Positions 43,034-51,466 are shown, counted from the first letter of the stretch. The stretch: 64,000 nucleotides of DNA from JBGTFE01 sp036403235 (GCA_036403235.1 DASWRI010000069.1:41821-105820), one strand, 5' to 3'. Notes: generated by a model not told the origin, from the sequence alone. Program-made: numbers and translations.

Positions 43034-43882
43034 ATGAAATCAGAAATTAAAAATCAAAAATCAAAAATCGAGGTCGGCTGTCAGGGCTGGAACTATGCCG
43101 ACTGGACGACGAAACTCGGCGGCGAGACGATTTTTTACCCGCGCGGAACGCGTTCGGGTGAAATGCTCGAAGCTTATTCGAAAGTTTTCGAAACGATTGA
43201 GGTCGATTCGACATTCTACGCCATTCCGCCCGCCTCGACCATCGAAAGCTGGTATAAAAAAACGCCCGAAAGTTTTACGTTTTCCTTGAAAATGCCGCAG
43301 GAAATCACGCACGAGCACGCTTTGCGCAAAACTTCTTTTCCCGTTCTGGACGCGTTTTGCGAGCGCGGCGCCGAGTTGAAAGAAAAGCTCGCGTCAATTT
43401 TGATTCAGCTTGCGCCGCAGTTCGAAGCGTCGAAGGAAAACGCGCAGAATTTGCGCGAATTTCTGGCGCGGCTTCCCGAAGAAATTAATTTTGCCGTCGA
43501 GTTTCGCGACCGCGCGTGGCTCGTCGACTGGACGTTTGAAGAATTGGAGAAATCGAGCGTCGCGCTTTGCCTGACTGAAGGCAGCTGGATTCCGCGCGGA
43601 ATGATGTTCGACGCAATCGAAAAATCGACGGCTGATTTCGCATACATACGCTTTATGGGCGAAAGAGATTTAGTCAGATTCGACGTCGTGCAACGTGCTC
43701 AGGACACGAATCTGCGCGTCTGGAAAGAAGAAATCGAAAAAATAAAGGCAAAGGAAATTTACGTTTATTTCAGCAATTTTTACGAAGGATTCGCGCCCGC
43801 GAGCGTCAAAAAATTAAGAGAACTGCTCGGTCAGAAAACGCCCGACGCGAGCGATTTGGAAAATCAGAAAACGCTCTTTTGA
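43034..43882 (+). CDS. DUF72-domain protein (YecE-like)
   Basis: The 282-residue protein is a TIM-barrel of the DUF72 family. Conserved pieces are VGCQGWNYADW at the N-terminus, FETIEVDSTFYAIPP, FTFSLKMPQEITH, NFAVEFRDRAWL and the final VYFSNFYEGFAPASV. Members are widespread and uncharacterised; an active site is suspected at the barrel mouth. The first dozen residues (MKSEIKNQKSKI) are encoded by a 7-nt repeat array (43049-43069). No later start codon is available before the conserved domain, so the repeat is part of the gene. Confidence 0.9.
   Translation: MKSEIKNQKSKIEVGCQGWNYADWTTKLGGETIFYPRGTRSGEMLEAYSKVFETIEVDSTFYAIPPASTIESWYKKTPESFTFSLKMPQEITHEHALRKTSFPVLDAFCERGAELKEKLASILIQLAPQFEASKENAQNLREFLARLPEEINFAVEFRDRAWLVDWTFEELEKSSVALCLTEGSWIPRGMMFDAIEKSTADFAYIRFMGERDLVRFDVVQRAQDTNLRVWKEEIEKIKAKEIYVYFSNFYEGFAPASVKKLRELLGQKTPDASDLENQKTLF
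43049..43069. repeat. Heptamer array inside a coding start (AAAAATC x3)
   Basis: Three perfect 7-nt units lie within the first 12 codons of the DUF72 gene and encode the tail IKNQKSKI. Confidence 0.88.
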
Positions 43883-43918
43883 AGTGATAGCTGAAAACTG
43901 TTTTTTACCTTTCACTTT

Positions 43919-45124
43919 TCAGCTCTCGGCTCGCACTTCCGCGATGTTTTCGGGCGGCGTCTCTTTCGGATTTTCTTTCGGTTCGAGCAGCCCGACGAAA
44001 AGCCCGCGCGTGCCGAGATGTTCGAGGACGTGTTTATAAACCACGGTCAAAAGCGCGACAATCGGAATCGAGAGAAAAACGCCCGGAATCCCGGCGATTT
44101 GTTCGCCCGCCAGAACCGACAAAACAACCGCCAGCGGATGCAGGTGAAGTCCGCCGCGGACGATTCGCGGATACGTAAAATAATCGTGCGTGATTCTCAG
44201 AACGCCGAGAAAAATCATGGTTGAAAGCGCCAGCCAGCCCGATTCGAATCCGCCGATAATTATCGCCAGAACACCAATCGTGACAGGCCCAATCAAAGGA
44301 ATGAACTCGAAAACGCCCGCCAGGATTCCGAGCAAAAGAGCGTAGTTGTGTCCCAAAATATAAAAACCGATGGTGCAGATTGTTCCGATGATAAAACACG
44401 AAATTATCTGCGCGCGCGTGTATGCGGCGAGCGTGTCGTTGATGTCGAACAAAACCGATTCCATACGCGCCCGCCAACGCCCCGAAGGAAAGATGCGCAA
44501 AATCCCGACGCGGAAAACATTTACGTCCTTGAGAAAGAAAAAAGCCAGAATCGGAACTAAAATCAGCCACGGCAGATAAGTCGCCACCTGAATCGCGGTC
44601 GCGCCGACCGTATCGGTGACGTAAGTTCCGAAATCGTTAATTCTTTTATTAATATCGGCCTGAATCTCGTCCGAAACGCGCATCCGGTCGAGGCGTCGAT
44701 TGAGGTCTTTGATTTGCGTCTGCAGAGACGTGGCGAGCGCGTTGTTTTCGGTCAGAGCTTTCGCCTGCGCGGTAATCAAAGGAGCGGTGTAAGCGATGGC
44801 GATGCCGAGAACGCCGAAAACCAAAATGTAGGAAATGGCGATGGCCAGAGAGCGCGGCATTATTTTCTCCAAACCTCTTTCCTTGAAAGGCTTGCGAATC
44901 AATTTAACCAGCGGCTCGATGAGATACGCGAAGAAAATCGATAAAATGATTATAAAGAAAAAATAAGTTAAAGAACCGAGAATCTTCTTGACCGAATCGA
45001 AAACGGCAATCAGCACGAGCGTGATGATGACGACGCGCACGATTGATAAAAACGAAGGCGTCGAAGGATCCAGAAAAACTCTGCGGGCAGTTTGTTTTTT
45101 TTCGCGTGTCTCTTTTTCAGCCAC
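43919..45124 (-). CDS. AI-2E (PerM) family transporter
   Basis: The 401-residue protein has eight membrane helices with a central coiled segment (about 115-165) between helices 3 and 4, the layout of the AI-2E/PerM family. Recognisable elements are FAYLIEPLVKLIRKPFKERG, FFLKDVNVFR, FEFIPLIGPVTIGVLAI and GIPGVFLSIPIVALL. Characterised relatives export autoinducer-2 or act as Na+/H+ antiporters; which applies here is open. The C-terminal tail is hydrophilic. It is the most downstream of three genes on the reverse strand, 25 nt after the lipoprotein gene. Confidence 0.88.
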   Translation of the reverse strand: MAEKETREKKQTARRVFLDPSTPSFLSIVRVVIITLVLIAVFDSVKKILGSLTYFFFIIILSIFFAYLIEPLVKLIRKPFKERGLEKIMPRSLAIAISYILVFGVLGIAIAYTAPLITAQAKALTENNALATSLQTQIKDLNRRLDRMRVSDEIQADINKRINDFGTYVTDTVGATAIQVATYLPWLILVPILAFFFLKDVNVFRVGILRIFPSGRWRARMESVLFDINDTLAAYTRAQIISCFIIGTICTIGFYILGHNYALLLGILAGVFEFIPLIGPVTIGVLAIIIGGFESGWLALSTMIFLGVLRITHDYFTYPRIVRGGLHLHPLAVVLSVLAGEQIAGIPGVFLSIPIVALLTVVYKHVLEHLGTRGLFVGLLEPKENPKETPPENIAEVRAES

Positions 45125-45149
45125 TTCGGTTTTTCTCCTTAATTTCCGT

Positions 45150-45653
45150 CTACTGTTTTTTTGCGGGCGATTTGTTCGCCTTTGCGTTCGTGTTTACGTT
45201 TGCTTTTACGTTTGCGTTTCCATTGACGCTGACGTTGACCTGGACAAGCGGTTTTGAATAATCTTCGACGACGAAGCGCTTTTGCAGATTGTCCAGATTT
45301 TCCGTCGAAAAAGGATAATTCGAACCGGCGACGAACGCTTTTTCGTCGTCGGTTAGAACAAATCGATTGGCGTCGGCCGGTTTGTTGGCCGAGAGATATT
45401 TTTTGTCTTCCTTATCGAAAACGCCGCCGTCCTTGCGTTTGAAAACATAGATGGTCGTAAAATTGGCGGTTTCCATATCTCTTATCTCGCGCTGCAAACT
45501 GGTCAGCTTTTCCGCCGTTTCCGATGTCGGGAGCGGCGTCGCGCGATTTTCCATCATCGACGGCGCTTTCTCGCAGGCCGCACCGAGAGCGATAAAAATT
45601 AAAAACGCGCCGCCGAGAAATATTTTATTTTTTATTTTATCAGGTTGAAACAT
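45150..45653 (-). CDS. Lipoprotein with repetitive Asn/Val/Lys tail
   Basis: The 167-residue protein has a lipobox in FLIFIALGAACEKAPS, so Cys27 should be lipidated. A helical middle (LTSLQREIRDMETANFTTIYVFK) is followed by KYLSANKPADANRFVLTDDE. The C-terminal 30 residues are low-complexity (VNVSVNGNANVKANVNTNAK), encoded by 6-nt-period DNA at about 45179-45240. No family was recognised. It lies 4 nt after the membrane gene at 45658 and is surely co-transcribed with it. Confidence 0.8.
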   Translation of the reverse strand: MFQPDKIKNKIFLGGAFLIFIALGAACEKAPSMMENRATPLPTSETAEKLTSLQREIRDMETANFTTIYVFKRKDGGVFDKEDKKYLSANKPADANRFVLTDDEKAFVAGSNYPFSTENLDNLQKRFVVEDYSKPLVQVNVSVNGNANVKANVNTNAKANKSPAKKQ

Positions 45654-45657
45654 AAAT

Positions 45658-47472
45658 TTATTGATTTTCCTCGTCTTCGTCGTTCTGCGCCTGATTTTGG
45701 ACTGTATTATCCTGTTTTTCCATATCGTCGAGCTTTTTTTTCTCTTCCGGCGTCAGCTTGCTCTCGTCATCGGCGTCGGACGGGGCGCTGCCCTTGGTAT
45801 CGCGGATTTTCAAAATGCGCGCCTCCGAGTCTTCCTGAACGATTTCCGCCCAGCCGCTTTCGAGCAATTTCGCGACCATATCTTCGTTTTCGCGCGCATC
45901 GACAAAAACGTAGCGCGCGCCGAATTTTTCGCGGATGACGGGCGCGGCTTCGTCGAGTTTTCCGGAAGTTATATCGCCGAGCAGTTTATAAAGCTCCGGG
46001 TTTTCCGTGTATAGATAATTCGGGTCGAGACCGTAAACGTAAGCGTGTTTCGTGTCGAGGAAAAACAATTTCGGAAAATCGTCCCAGTTGGCGTTAAAAA
46101 TGCGCTCGCCTTCGGGAATGTTGGCGTTCGCCCATTCCATTATGCGTTTATAACGGTCGTTGTCCTCGTTGTTTTTGATGCTGGTGGCGATGCCTTCCTG
46201 CTTGAACTCGCCGATTTCGATGCCGCGGATATTAAAAACAATCAGGCCGACGAGCACGATGCCGAGCATCCAGACTGCGACTTGTTTGAAAATCCCGAAA
46301 GCGTCCTGTTTTTTGGTCGGTTTGTCCTTGTCGAGAAAGGGTTCAATCTCGCGTTTGAAATCTTCGGGCAGATCGGGCGCGTTGGAAATTTTAAACGCCT
46401 GCCAGCTGAAAGCGGCGAAAAGAATCGCAAACGGCGGAAAATATTCGGAAAAGCGAATCGAGCGAAACTGCGCCGCCAGCAAAACCGTCACGAAAGCCAG
46501 AAAGAAAGTCGCCTTTTCGGGCAGCTTGCGGTTTTTCGGCATAAACAAAATATAGCCGGTGAGCATCGCCATCATCGCAATCGGGAAATGCGTCAAAAGC
46601 TGCTGCCCGTTATACGGATACCATTCGCCGCCGACCGGAACGGCAAAGTCCGTCCCGATTTTTACTTTTTCGAGAAAATGCTCGACAAAAAGCAAAAGAT
46701 TATTCGGGAAATACGGGTTGATTAAATTACCTAAAATCATTCCCGCGCCCGTGTAAGCGATAGGCCGCCACTCAAACCGGCGCTCGTTCCAGGCGATAAT
46801 GCACGTCCATATAAAGGCCGCGATAAAAAGAAGCGGAAAAAGGCTGTAAGTCCAGACAAACGCGAACATTAAAGGCATAAGCCAGACGTATTTGCGCTCA
46901 AAAAGTAGATAAATCCCGATTACCGAAAAAATAATCGTGAGCGGCGGCGCTTTCGCCATATTCATTCGATAAAAAAACGGGTTGGCGCACGTCATCAGCG
47001 CAAAAAACCAGATTAGAAGATAATCGATTTTATAGCGAAACATCAGCCAGTAAACCGAAAAAATCGCGAGGCTGCCGTAAAAAACGGCCGCGACTTTCGC
47101 CGCCATCACCGGCTCGAAAAACCACAGAAAAGGAATCTGCAAAAGATGAAACAGAAAATGATGGTCGGCGTATTTCGACGGGCTTAAAACCGTCAGCGGC
47201 AGCCATTTGAATTCGGGCAGCCAGTGGCCGCTCTTGAAGCTGTTCCAGAGCTCGGCGCTCCAGCGAATGTGATAGTAGCCGTCCCAATCGCCGCAGCAGA
47301 TGGCGTTGGTCGAAAATTGCAAAAGTATCATCACCAGCACGATGGCGCAAAAACCGAACACGAGATAAACCCAGCGAATCGCCTCGTCGCTGCCGAGCCA
47401 CACTTTCCACGATTGCTTTTCGACTTCGGTCGGCGCGGCAGGCGCGGCTGATTCTGTTTGTATTTCTTCCAT
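45658..47472 (-). CDS. Large GT-C-like membrane protein with soluble C-terminal domain
   Basis: The 604-residue protein has an N-terminal helix, then about eleven more up to residue 420. The first external loop holds CCGDWDGYYHIRWSAELW and later YADHHFLFHLL. A DxD-like acidic pair and a second His/Asp motif are typical of oligosaccharyltransferase STT3 and other GT-C enzymes that use lipid-linked sugars. The soluble C-terminal domain has IMEWANANIPEGERIFNANWDD and KFGARYVFVDAREN, also seen in STT3-like bacterial proteins. The tail is highly acidic and Gln-rich. It could be a protein glycosyltransferase; this remains inference. Confidence 0.75.
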   Translation of the reverse strand: MEEIQTESAAPAAPTEVEKQSWKVWLGSDEAIRWVYLVFGFCAIVLVMILLQFSTNAICCGDWDGYYHIRWSAELWNSFKSGHWLPEFKWLPLTVLSPSKYADHHFLFHLLQIPFLWFFEPVMAAKVAAVFYGSLAIFSVYWLMFRYKIDYLLIWFFALMTCANPFFYRMNMAKAPPLTIIFSVIGIYLLFERKYVWLMPLMFAFVWTYSLFPLLFIAAFIWTCIIAWNERRFEWRPIAYTGAGMILGNLINPYFPNNLLLFVEHFLEKVKIGTDFAVPVGGEWYPYNGQQLLTHFPIAMMAMLTGYILFMPKNRKLPEKATFFLAFVTVLLAAQFRSIRFSEYFPPFAILFAAFSWQAFKISNAPDLPEDFKREIEPFLDKDKPTKKQDAFGIFKQVAVWMLGIVLVGLIVFNIRGIEIGEFKQEGIATSIKNNEDNDRYKRIMEWANANIPEGERIFNANWDDFPKLFFLDTKHAYVYGLDPNYLYTENPELYKLLGDITSGKLDEAAPVIREKFGARYVFVDARENEDMVAKLLESGWAEIVQEDSEARILKIRDTKGSAPSDADDESKLTPEEKKKLDDMEKQDNTVQNQAQNDEDEENQ

Positions 47473-47607
47473 TTATATAAAAATAATTACAGGTAATCGA
47501 ATAAGAAAAATACCACGAAAACAGGGCTGACGGCTAATAAGCCGTTATAGATTTTGAAAAATTTTCCGGGCGAATTAGATAAATGCGGATTTGCTAATCG
47601 AAATTCC

Positions 47608-47628
47608 AAAATCTAAAATCTAAAATCA
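47608..47628. repeat. Heptamer array (AAAATCT x3)
   Basis: Two perfect and one variant 7-nt unit lie just before the ATG at 47630 of the hydrolase gene, where a ribosome-binding site would be expected; none is visible. Confidence 0.85.
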
Positions 47629-47629
47629 A

Positions 47630-48274
47630 ATGTATCCGAAAGGAAATCTTTTAATTCCGGCGTCGCACGGTCACCTGGAAGCGATTTTGAAAGAGCCCGC
47701 GGGCGAGATAAAAGGCGCGGCGCTCGTCTGTCACCCGCATCCGCTCGGCGGCGGAACGATGCACAATAAAGTCGTCTATCGCGCCGCGGCGGGACTTATC
47801 GATGCCGGGCTCGCCGCGCTGCGCTTTAATTTTCGCGGCGTCGGCGCTTCGACCGGCGCGCACGACGACGGCGACGGCGAGCGGATGGACGTTTTGGACG
47901 CGCTCGACTATCTGACCAAAAATTATCCGCCGCCGCTGGAAATCACTTTGGCCGGTTTTTCCTTCGGCTCACGCGTCGGGACGGAAGTTGCGATGGACGA
48001 GACGCGCGTCGCTAGGCTTATCAGCATCGGAACGCCGGTCGACAAATACGATTTTTCCTTTTTGAAACGCGTGCGCAAACCGATTCTTTTTATACACGGC
48101 GACTCGGACGAATTCGGCGCGGTCGAAAATCTGCGCCCGCTCGTCGCGCAAATCGCCGAAAACACCGACGCCGAGCTGATTGTTTTTGAAAACTGCGGGC
48201 ATTTTTTTGACAATCATCTAAGCGAGCTGCGCGACGCGATAAAAAACTGGACGCTCGCGCAAATGCAAAATTAA
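47630..48274 (+). CDS. Alpha/beta hydrolase
   Basis: The 214-residue protein has the nucleophile elbow GFSFGSRVG (Ser near residue 109), an HPHPLGGGTMHNKV oxyanion-side segment and FRGVGASTGAHDDG. The catalytic Asp is likely in HGDSDEFG and the His in ENCGHFFDNH. This fits the compact hydrolases of the YfhR/CocE-like DUF class often annotated as alpha/beta hydrolase of unknown substrate. No signal peptide is seen. The short gap to the next gene (9 nt) and shared orientation suggest an operon with the thioesterase and truA. Confidence 0.88.
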   Translation: MYPKGNLLIPASHGHLEAILKEPAGEIKGAALVCHPHPLGGGTMHNKVVYRAAAGLIDAGLAALRFNFRGVGASTGAHDDGDGERMDVLDALDYLTKNYPPPLEITLAGFSFGSRVGTEVAMDETRVARLISIGTPVDKYDFSFLKRVRKPILFIHGDSDEFGAVENLRPLVAQIAENTDAELIVFENCGHFFDNHLSELRDAIKNWTLAQMQN

Positions 48275-48287
48275 AAATTAAAAATGC
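48267..48287. repeat. Heptamer array across a gene junction (AAAATTA x2, AAAATGC)
   Basis: Three 7-nt units overlap the hydrolase stop codon and the start codon of the thioesterase gene. Confidence 0.7.
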
Positions 48288-48709
48288 AAAACGAAGACAC
48301 AAACGAAGATTCAGCAATCCGCAATCAGCAATCCGCAATCCAACGCGACGTGGCGATTCGGCTGACGATGATGCCGCGCGACACGAACGCGCACGGCACT
48401 GTCTTCGGCGGAATAATTTTAAGCTATATCGACGTGGCGGGCGGCGTCGAAGCCGTCCGTCAGACGGGACACGACCGTTTTGTGACGGTCGCGATGAAGG
48501 AAGTAATCTTTCACGAGCCGGTTTTTATCGGCGATTTGGTGAGCTTTTACGCCGAAACGACAAAAATCGGGAACACCTCGATTTCGATTCACGTGTCGGT
48601 CGAAGCCGAACGCTTCGGCTCGCACGGGCAATCCGTCAGAGTAACCGAAGCCGAAGTGACATACGTCGCGATAAATCAATACCGCGAGAAAGTGAAAATA
48701 AGTAAATAA
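48284..48709 (+). CDS. Acyl-CoA thioesterase, hotdog fold (YciA type)
   Basis: The 141-residue protein has the hotdog core RLTMMPRDTNAHGTVFGGIILSYIDVAG with the conserved Asn/Gly region and active-site Asp. VTVAMKEVIFHEPVFIGDLVSFYAETT follows on the central strands. YciA-like enzymes hydrolyse a range of acyl-CoA esters. Residues 8-19 (DSAIRNQQSAIQ) are encoded by a 7-nt repeat array and form an extra N-terminal tail absent from typical relatives. Function of the tail is unknown. Confidence 0.9.
   Translation: MQNEDTNEDSAIRNQQSAIQRDVAIRLTMMPRDTNAHGTVFGGIILSYIDVAGGVEAVRQTGHDRFVTVAMKEVIFHEPVFIGDLVSFYAETTKIGNTSISIHVSVEAERFGSHGQSVRVTEAEVTYVAINQYREKVKISK
48316..48341. repeat. Heptamer array inside coding sequence (AATCCGC/AATCAGC)
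   Basis: Units AATCCGC, AATCAGC, AATCCGC and a partial AATCC encode the thioesterase tail SAIRNQQSAIQ. The same word family appears at 56575-56609. Confidence 0.88.
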
Positions 48710-48749
48710 CCGGTAGTTGAAAGTGGATAGTTAATAGTTTTTTCTTTTA

Positions 48750-48777
48750 CTATCAGCTATCAGCTATCAGCTATCAA
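48750..48777. repeat. Heptamer array (CTATCAG x3, CTATCAA)
   Basis: Four 7-nt units lie directly before the truA start at 48786. Confidence 0.9.
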
Positions 48778-48785
48778 CTAATAAA

Positions 48786-49574
48786 ATGCCGACCTGGAAA
48801 CTGGAAATCGAATACGAAGGCACGCGCTATCGCGGGTGGCAAATTCAGCACAACGCGAAGACCGTGCAGGGCGCGCTGATGGACGCGGCGCGCGAGCTTT
48901 TTTCCGAACGCGTCGAAATCGGCGGCTCGGGCCGAACCGACGCGGGCGTTCACGCGCTGCGGCAAATCGCGCATTTGAAAGCGCCGAACTTACAGGCCAA
49001 TATCACGCCGCGCCAGATTCAGCATGGCTTTAACGACATTTTGCCGCACGACATCAACGTCCTGAAAGTTCAGAACGCGCCCGAAAATTTTCACGCCCGC
49101 CACGACGCGGTTTCTCGTTTCTATCTTTATCAAATCTCGACGCGCCGGACGGCTTTCGCCAAAAATTTTGTCTGGTGGATAAAAGACGCTTTGAACGTCA
49201 GGGAAATGCGCGAAGCCGCGGAAATGCTGGCGGGCCGTCACGATTTTCAATCGTTTACCGAAATTGAGGACGAAAAAAAGAAATCTTCGACCATCGTCGT
49301 GGTCGAGCGTGCTGAAATTTTTACCGACGGAGACTTGATTTGCTTTCGCATCGGGGCGAGCCATTTTACATGGAAGATGGTGCGTCGAATCGTCGGAAGC
49401 CTCGCCGAAATCGGGCGCGGAAATCTCTCGGTCGAAGGTTTCGCGCGGCAGCTCAAATTTTATTCAAACGCGCCCGCCAAAACGACCGCGCCGCCTTCCG
49501 GACTTTTTCTCGAAAAAGTTTTGTATCAGGGCGATGCGCCGCCCGCCGAACAAAAAGCGATTTTCCCGCTCTAG
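48786..49574 (+). CDS. truA: tRNA pseudouridine synthase A
   Basis: The 262-residue enzyme isomerises U38-U40 in tRNA anticodon arms. Signature: LEIEYEGTRYRGWQIQ at the start, the catalytic Asp in GSGRTDAGVHALRQ, and FHARHDAVSRFYLYQI and FLWKMVRRIVG-like FTWKMVRRIVGSLAEIG in the C-terminal half. Length fits bacterial TruA. The last codons overlap the convergent secreted-protein gene at 49571-49574. A short heptamer array sits upstream where promoter or ribosome-binding site would be. Confidence 0.96.
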   Translation: MPTWKLEIEYEGTRYRGWQIQHNAKTVQGALMDAARELFSERVEIGGSGRTDAGVHALRQIAHLKAPNLQANITPRQIQHGFNDILPHDINVLKVQNAPENFHARHDAVSRFYLYQISTRRTAFAKNFVWWIKDALNVREMREAAEMLAGRHDFQSFTEIEDEKKKSSTIVVVERAEIFTDGDLICFRIGASHFTWKMVRRIVGSLAEIGRGNLSVEGFARQLKFYSNAPAKTTAPPSGLFLEKVLYQGDAPPAEQKAIFPL

Positions 49575-50080
49575 CTTTTCTTTTTGGCAATCTTTCGCAT
49601 TTTTTTGAGGACGTCGCGTTTTATCCAGCGCGTCGAGTTTTCCATCGTTCCCAGGCTCACAGTCTTGAGCGGGTAATTATCGCTTTTATTTAGAAAAACA
49701 ACTCTCTCGCCCATCAGCTTTTCTTTCGGATAATCAGCGTCGGGATTCGTATAAAATTCGATTTCTCTTTGTGTCACATTGCCCTTGAAAACTTCCTTTA
49801 AGTCGGCTTTCAAAAGATAAAGGCAATAACCGCTTCCTTTATCGTTTTTGCAGTCTGCGCCGCCGATGCCGACGAGCCGGCGATTCTTGATATTGACATA
49901 CGCCACGACATCGACTTGTTTGTAATCGGCTTCGAGCATCGACGCCTGATAAAACTGCGAATCATCGGTTTTGACGACGGTTTTTTTGGCGTCCGCCTTT
50001 TTAGTCTGGCCGAGAGCCGCCTGACACGACGCAAAAACCAATAAACCGGTGAGAAAAAGAACGAATTTTTTTATAAACAT
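49571..50080 (-). CDS. Small secreted protein of unknown function
   Basis: The product is 169 residues from ATG 50080 (MFIKKFVLFLTGLLVFASCQ). A lipobox-like FASCQ and a signal peptide both fit, so it may be a lipoprotein. The mature part has VDVVAYVNIKNRRLVGIGG, LLKADLKEVFKGNVTQREIEFY, GERVVFLNK and MENSTRWIKRDVLKKM, and is rich in Lys at the end. It shares the order of motifs with the AT-rich protein at 26577-27095 (paralogues by eye). No family was recognised. Confidence 0.75.
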   Translation of the reverse strand: MFIKKFVLFLTGLLVFASCQAALGQTKKADAKKTVVKTDDSQFYQASMLEADYKQVDVVAYVNIKNRRLVGIGGADCKNDKGSGYCLYLLKADLKEVFKGNVTQREIEFYTNPDADYPKEKLMGERVVFLNKSDNYPLKTVSLGTMENSTRWIKRDVLKKMRKIAKKKS

Positions 50081-50175
50081 AACTAAACTTGCCTCACTTG
50101 CCATTTTCGCCTACTTTGTGCCAAATTCAAAGTATAAGTTTTACCGAAATTTGCTGGAGCAGGAGTTTTATAAAA

Positions 50176-50508
50176 ATGCGGAAAATCACTGCCGATACGG
50201 CTGACGGAGTCGTCGCCTTTGAGGCCGAAGAAGGAAAAAAACTCGTCCTTTGTCTCGAAGACAATGGCATCGACATTCTTCACCGGTGCGGCGGAAACGC
50301 GCGCTGCACGACCTGCCGCGTCGAAGTTATCGCGGGCGACCCGGGCGAAATTCTCGAACCCGAACGCGCTGTTTTAGCGACCAAAACCGATTTGAACGAC
50401 CACACGCGTCTTTCGTGTCAGGTTCGCCTGACCGACGATTTGCACGTAAAAGTCGTCAATCAGGCGAGCGTCAAAGGCATCGACGCCGGACCGCGTCCGA
50501 TTGATTAA
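50176..50508 (+). CDS. 2Fe-2S ferredoxin
   Basis: The product is 110 residues from ATG 50176, with CAGGAG at 50160-50165 as ribosome-binding site; the longer upstream frame is not needed. The cluster ligands are seen as HRCGGNARCTTCRVEV (C-x5-C-x2-C) and, near residue 81, RLSCQVR. This is the adrenodoxin/plant-type 2Fe-2S fold. It is located 88 nt before the nickel SOD gene on the same strand. It might feed electrons to an oxidoreductase or support stress response; a specific partner is not seen. Confidence 0.9.
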   Translation: MRKITADTADGVVAFEAEEGKKLVLCLEDNGIDILHRCGGNARCTTCRVEVIAGDPGEILEPERAVLATKTDLNDHTRLSCQVRLTDDLHVKVVNQASVKGIDAGPRPID

Positions 50509-50522
50509 TAAATACAGGTTGG

Positions 50523-50564
50523 AGGTCGGAAATTAGTAATTTTCTTAAACTAATTTCTAACCTC
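50523..50564 (+). promoter_or_regulatory. Stem-loop between ferredoxin and nickel SOD genes
   Basis: AGGTCGGAAATTAGT pairs with ACTAATTTCTAACCT (13 of 15 matching) around a 12-nt loop. No strong T run follows, so a regulatory or processing role is as likely as termination. Confidence 0.5.
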
Positions 50565-50596
50565 CTTTCAGAACAAAAAGAACAAGGAGAAGGAAA

Positions 50597-51058
50597 ATGT
50601 TTGATAAATTATTTGACACGAAAGATTTTGAAATCGCCGGGGCGCACTGCGACGGGCCGTGCGGCGTTTACGACCCGGCGCAGGCGCGCGTCGAGGCCGA
50701 ATCGGTTTTGCAGCTGACGAAAAAAATTCTCGATTTGAAGCGTCCCGAAGGCGACGACGCCAAAGCGCACGCTGCTTACCAAAACACTTTGACGCGTTTT
50801 ATCGCGATTAAAGAGACGCGCGCCGATTTGGCCAAACATCATCTGCTCGTGCTCTGGACGGATTATTTCAAACCCGAGCATCTGGAAAAATATCCGGATT
50901 TGCACACGACTTTCTGGAAAGCGGCCAAGCTCTGCTCGGCCTGCAAACAGGAAATCAGTCTCGAACACGCGCAGGAATTGATGGACGCGATAAAAAACGT
51001 GCACGAAACTTTCTGGGCGACGAAAAACAGGGACGTGCCGTGGTATACAGCCAGCTAA
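50597..51058 (+). CDS. sodN: Nickel-containing superoxide dismutase
   Basis: The 153-residue protein is a NiSOD precursor. The nickel hook motif is seen at residues 17-25 (HCDGPCGVY). Cleavage after Ala16 exposes His17, whose amino group and imidazole, together with Cys18 and Cys22, bind nickel. PAQARVEAESVLQLTKKIL follows, and the family four-helix bundle continues. The usual HCDLP has Gly in place of Leu here. The enzyme dismutates superoxide in the cytoplasm. An AAGGAG site (50584-50589) precedes the ATG. The maturation protease gene follows 66 nt later behind a terminator-like hairpin. Confidence 0.95.
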   Translation: MFDKLFDTKDFEIAGAHCDGPCGVYDPAQARVEAESVLQLTKKILDLKRPEGDDAKAHAAYQNTLTRFIAIKETRADLAKHHLLVLWTDYFKPEHLEKYPDLHTTFWKAAKLCSACKQEISLEHAQELMDAIKNVHETFWATKNRDVPWYTAS

Positions 51059-51060
51059 TT

Positions 51061-51081
51061 GAAAACTGAAAACTGAAAACT
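51061..51081. repeat. Heptamer array (GAAAACT x3)
   Basis: Three perfect 7-nt units lie directly after the sodN stop and just before the hairpin at 51084. Confidence 0.9.
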
Positions 51082-51083
51082 GG

Positions 51084-51118
51084 TAGTGGAAGAAAATTTC
51101 ATCTTCCACTATCTTTTT
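51084..51118 (+). terminator. Terminator-like hairpin between sodN and its maturation protease gene
   Basis: Perfect 10-bp arms TAGTGGAAGA (51084-51093) and TCTTCCACTA (51102-51111) are followed by a T-rich run that extends to the start region at 51125. Partial read-through could set a low protease to enzyme ratio. Confidence 0.75.
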
Positions 51119-51124
51119 ATTTTT

Positions 51125-51466
51125 ATGGAAAACGATTTACCGGAAGCAAATTGGACGGAGAGAATCTTGTTTTTTCTCGGGCGGCGAAAGGGTTTTCTGG
51201 TCGAGGGAAATTCGATGCTGCCCGCGCTCAAAGACGGCGACGCGGTTTTGATAAATCCGAAAGTAAAATTTGCCGCGGGCGATATCGTTCTGGCGCGCCA
51301 TCCTTTTAAAGAAAGCGTCAAAATCCTCAAAAGAATCAGCGAAATTACGCCCGACGGAAAATATATTCTGACCGGCGATAACGCCGCCGCAAGCACCGAC
51401 AGCCGCAGTTTCGGCGAGATTCCGGCAAAAGACGTTTTAGGCAAAGCCGTCTGCCGTTTGAAATAA
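51125..51466 (+). CDS. sodX: Nickel SOD maturation protease (S26 signal-peptidase family)
   Basis: The product is 113 residues from ATG 51125 (MENDLPEANWTERILFFLGR); a GTG-type upstream extension overlaps the hairpin. The catalytic Ser30 is in VEGNSMLPALKDGDAVL and the general-base Lys69 in KILKRI, and GDNAAASTDSRSFG is the conserved late box. This short, single-domain form without a membrane anchor is the type that removes the propeptide of NiSOD. Its place directly after sodN supports that role. A terminator overlaps its last codons. Confidence 0.92.
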   Translation: MENDLPEANWTERILFFLGRRKGFLVEGNSMLPALKDGDAVLINPKVKFAAGDIVLARHPFKESVKILKRISEITPDGKYILTGDNAAASTDSRSFGEIPAKDVLGKAVCRLK

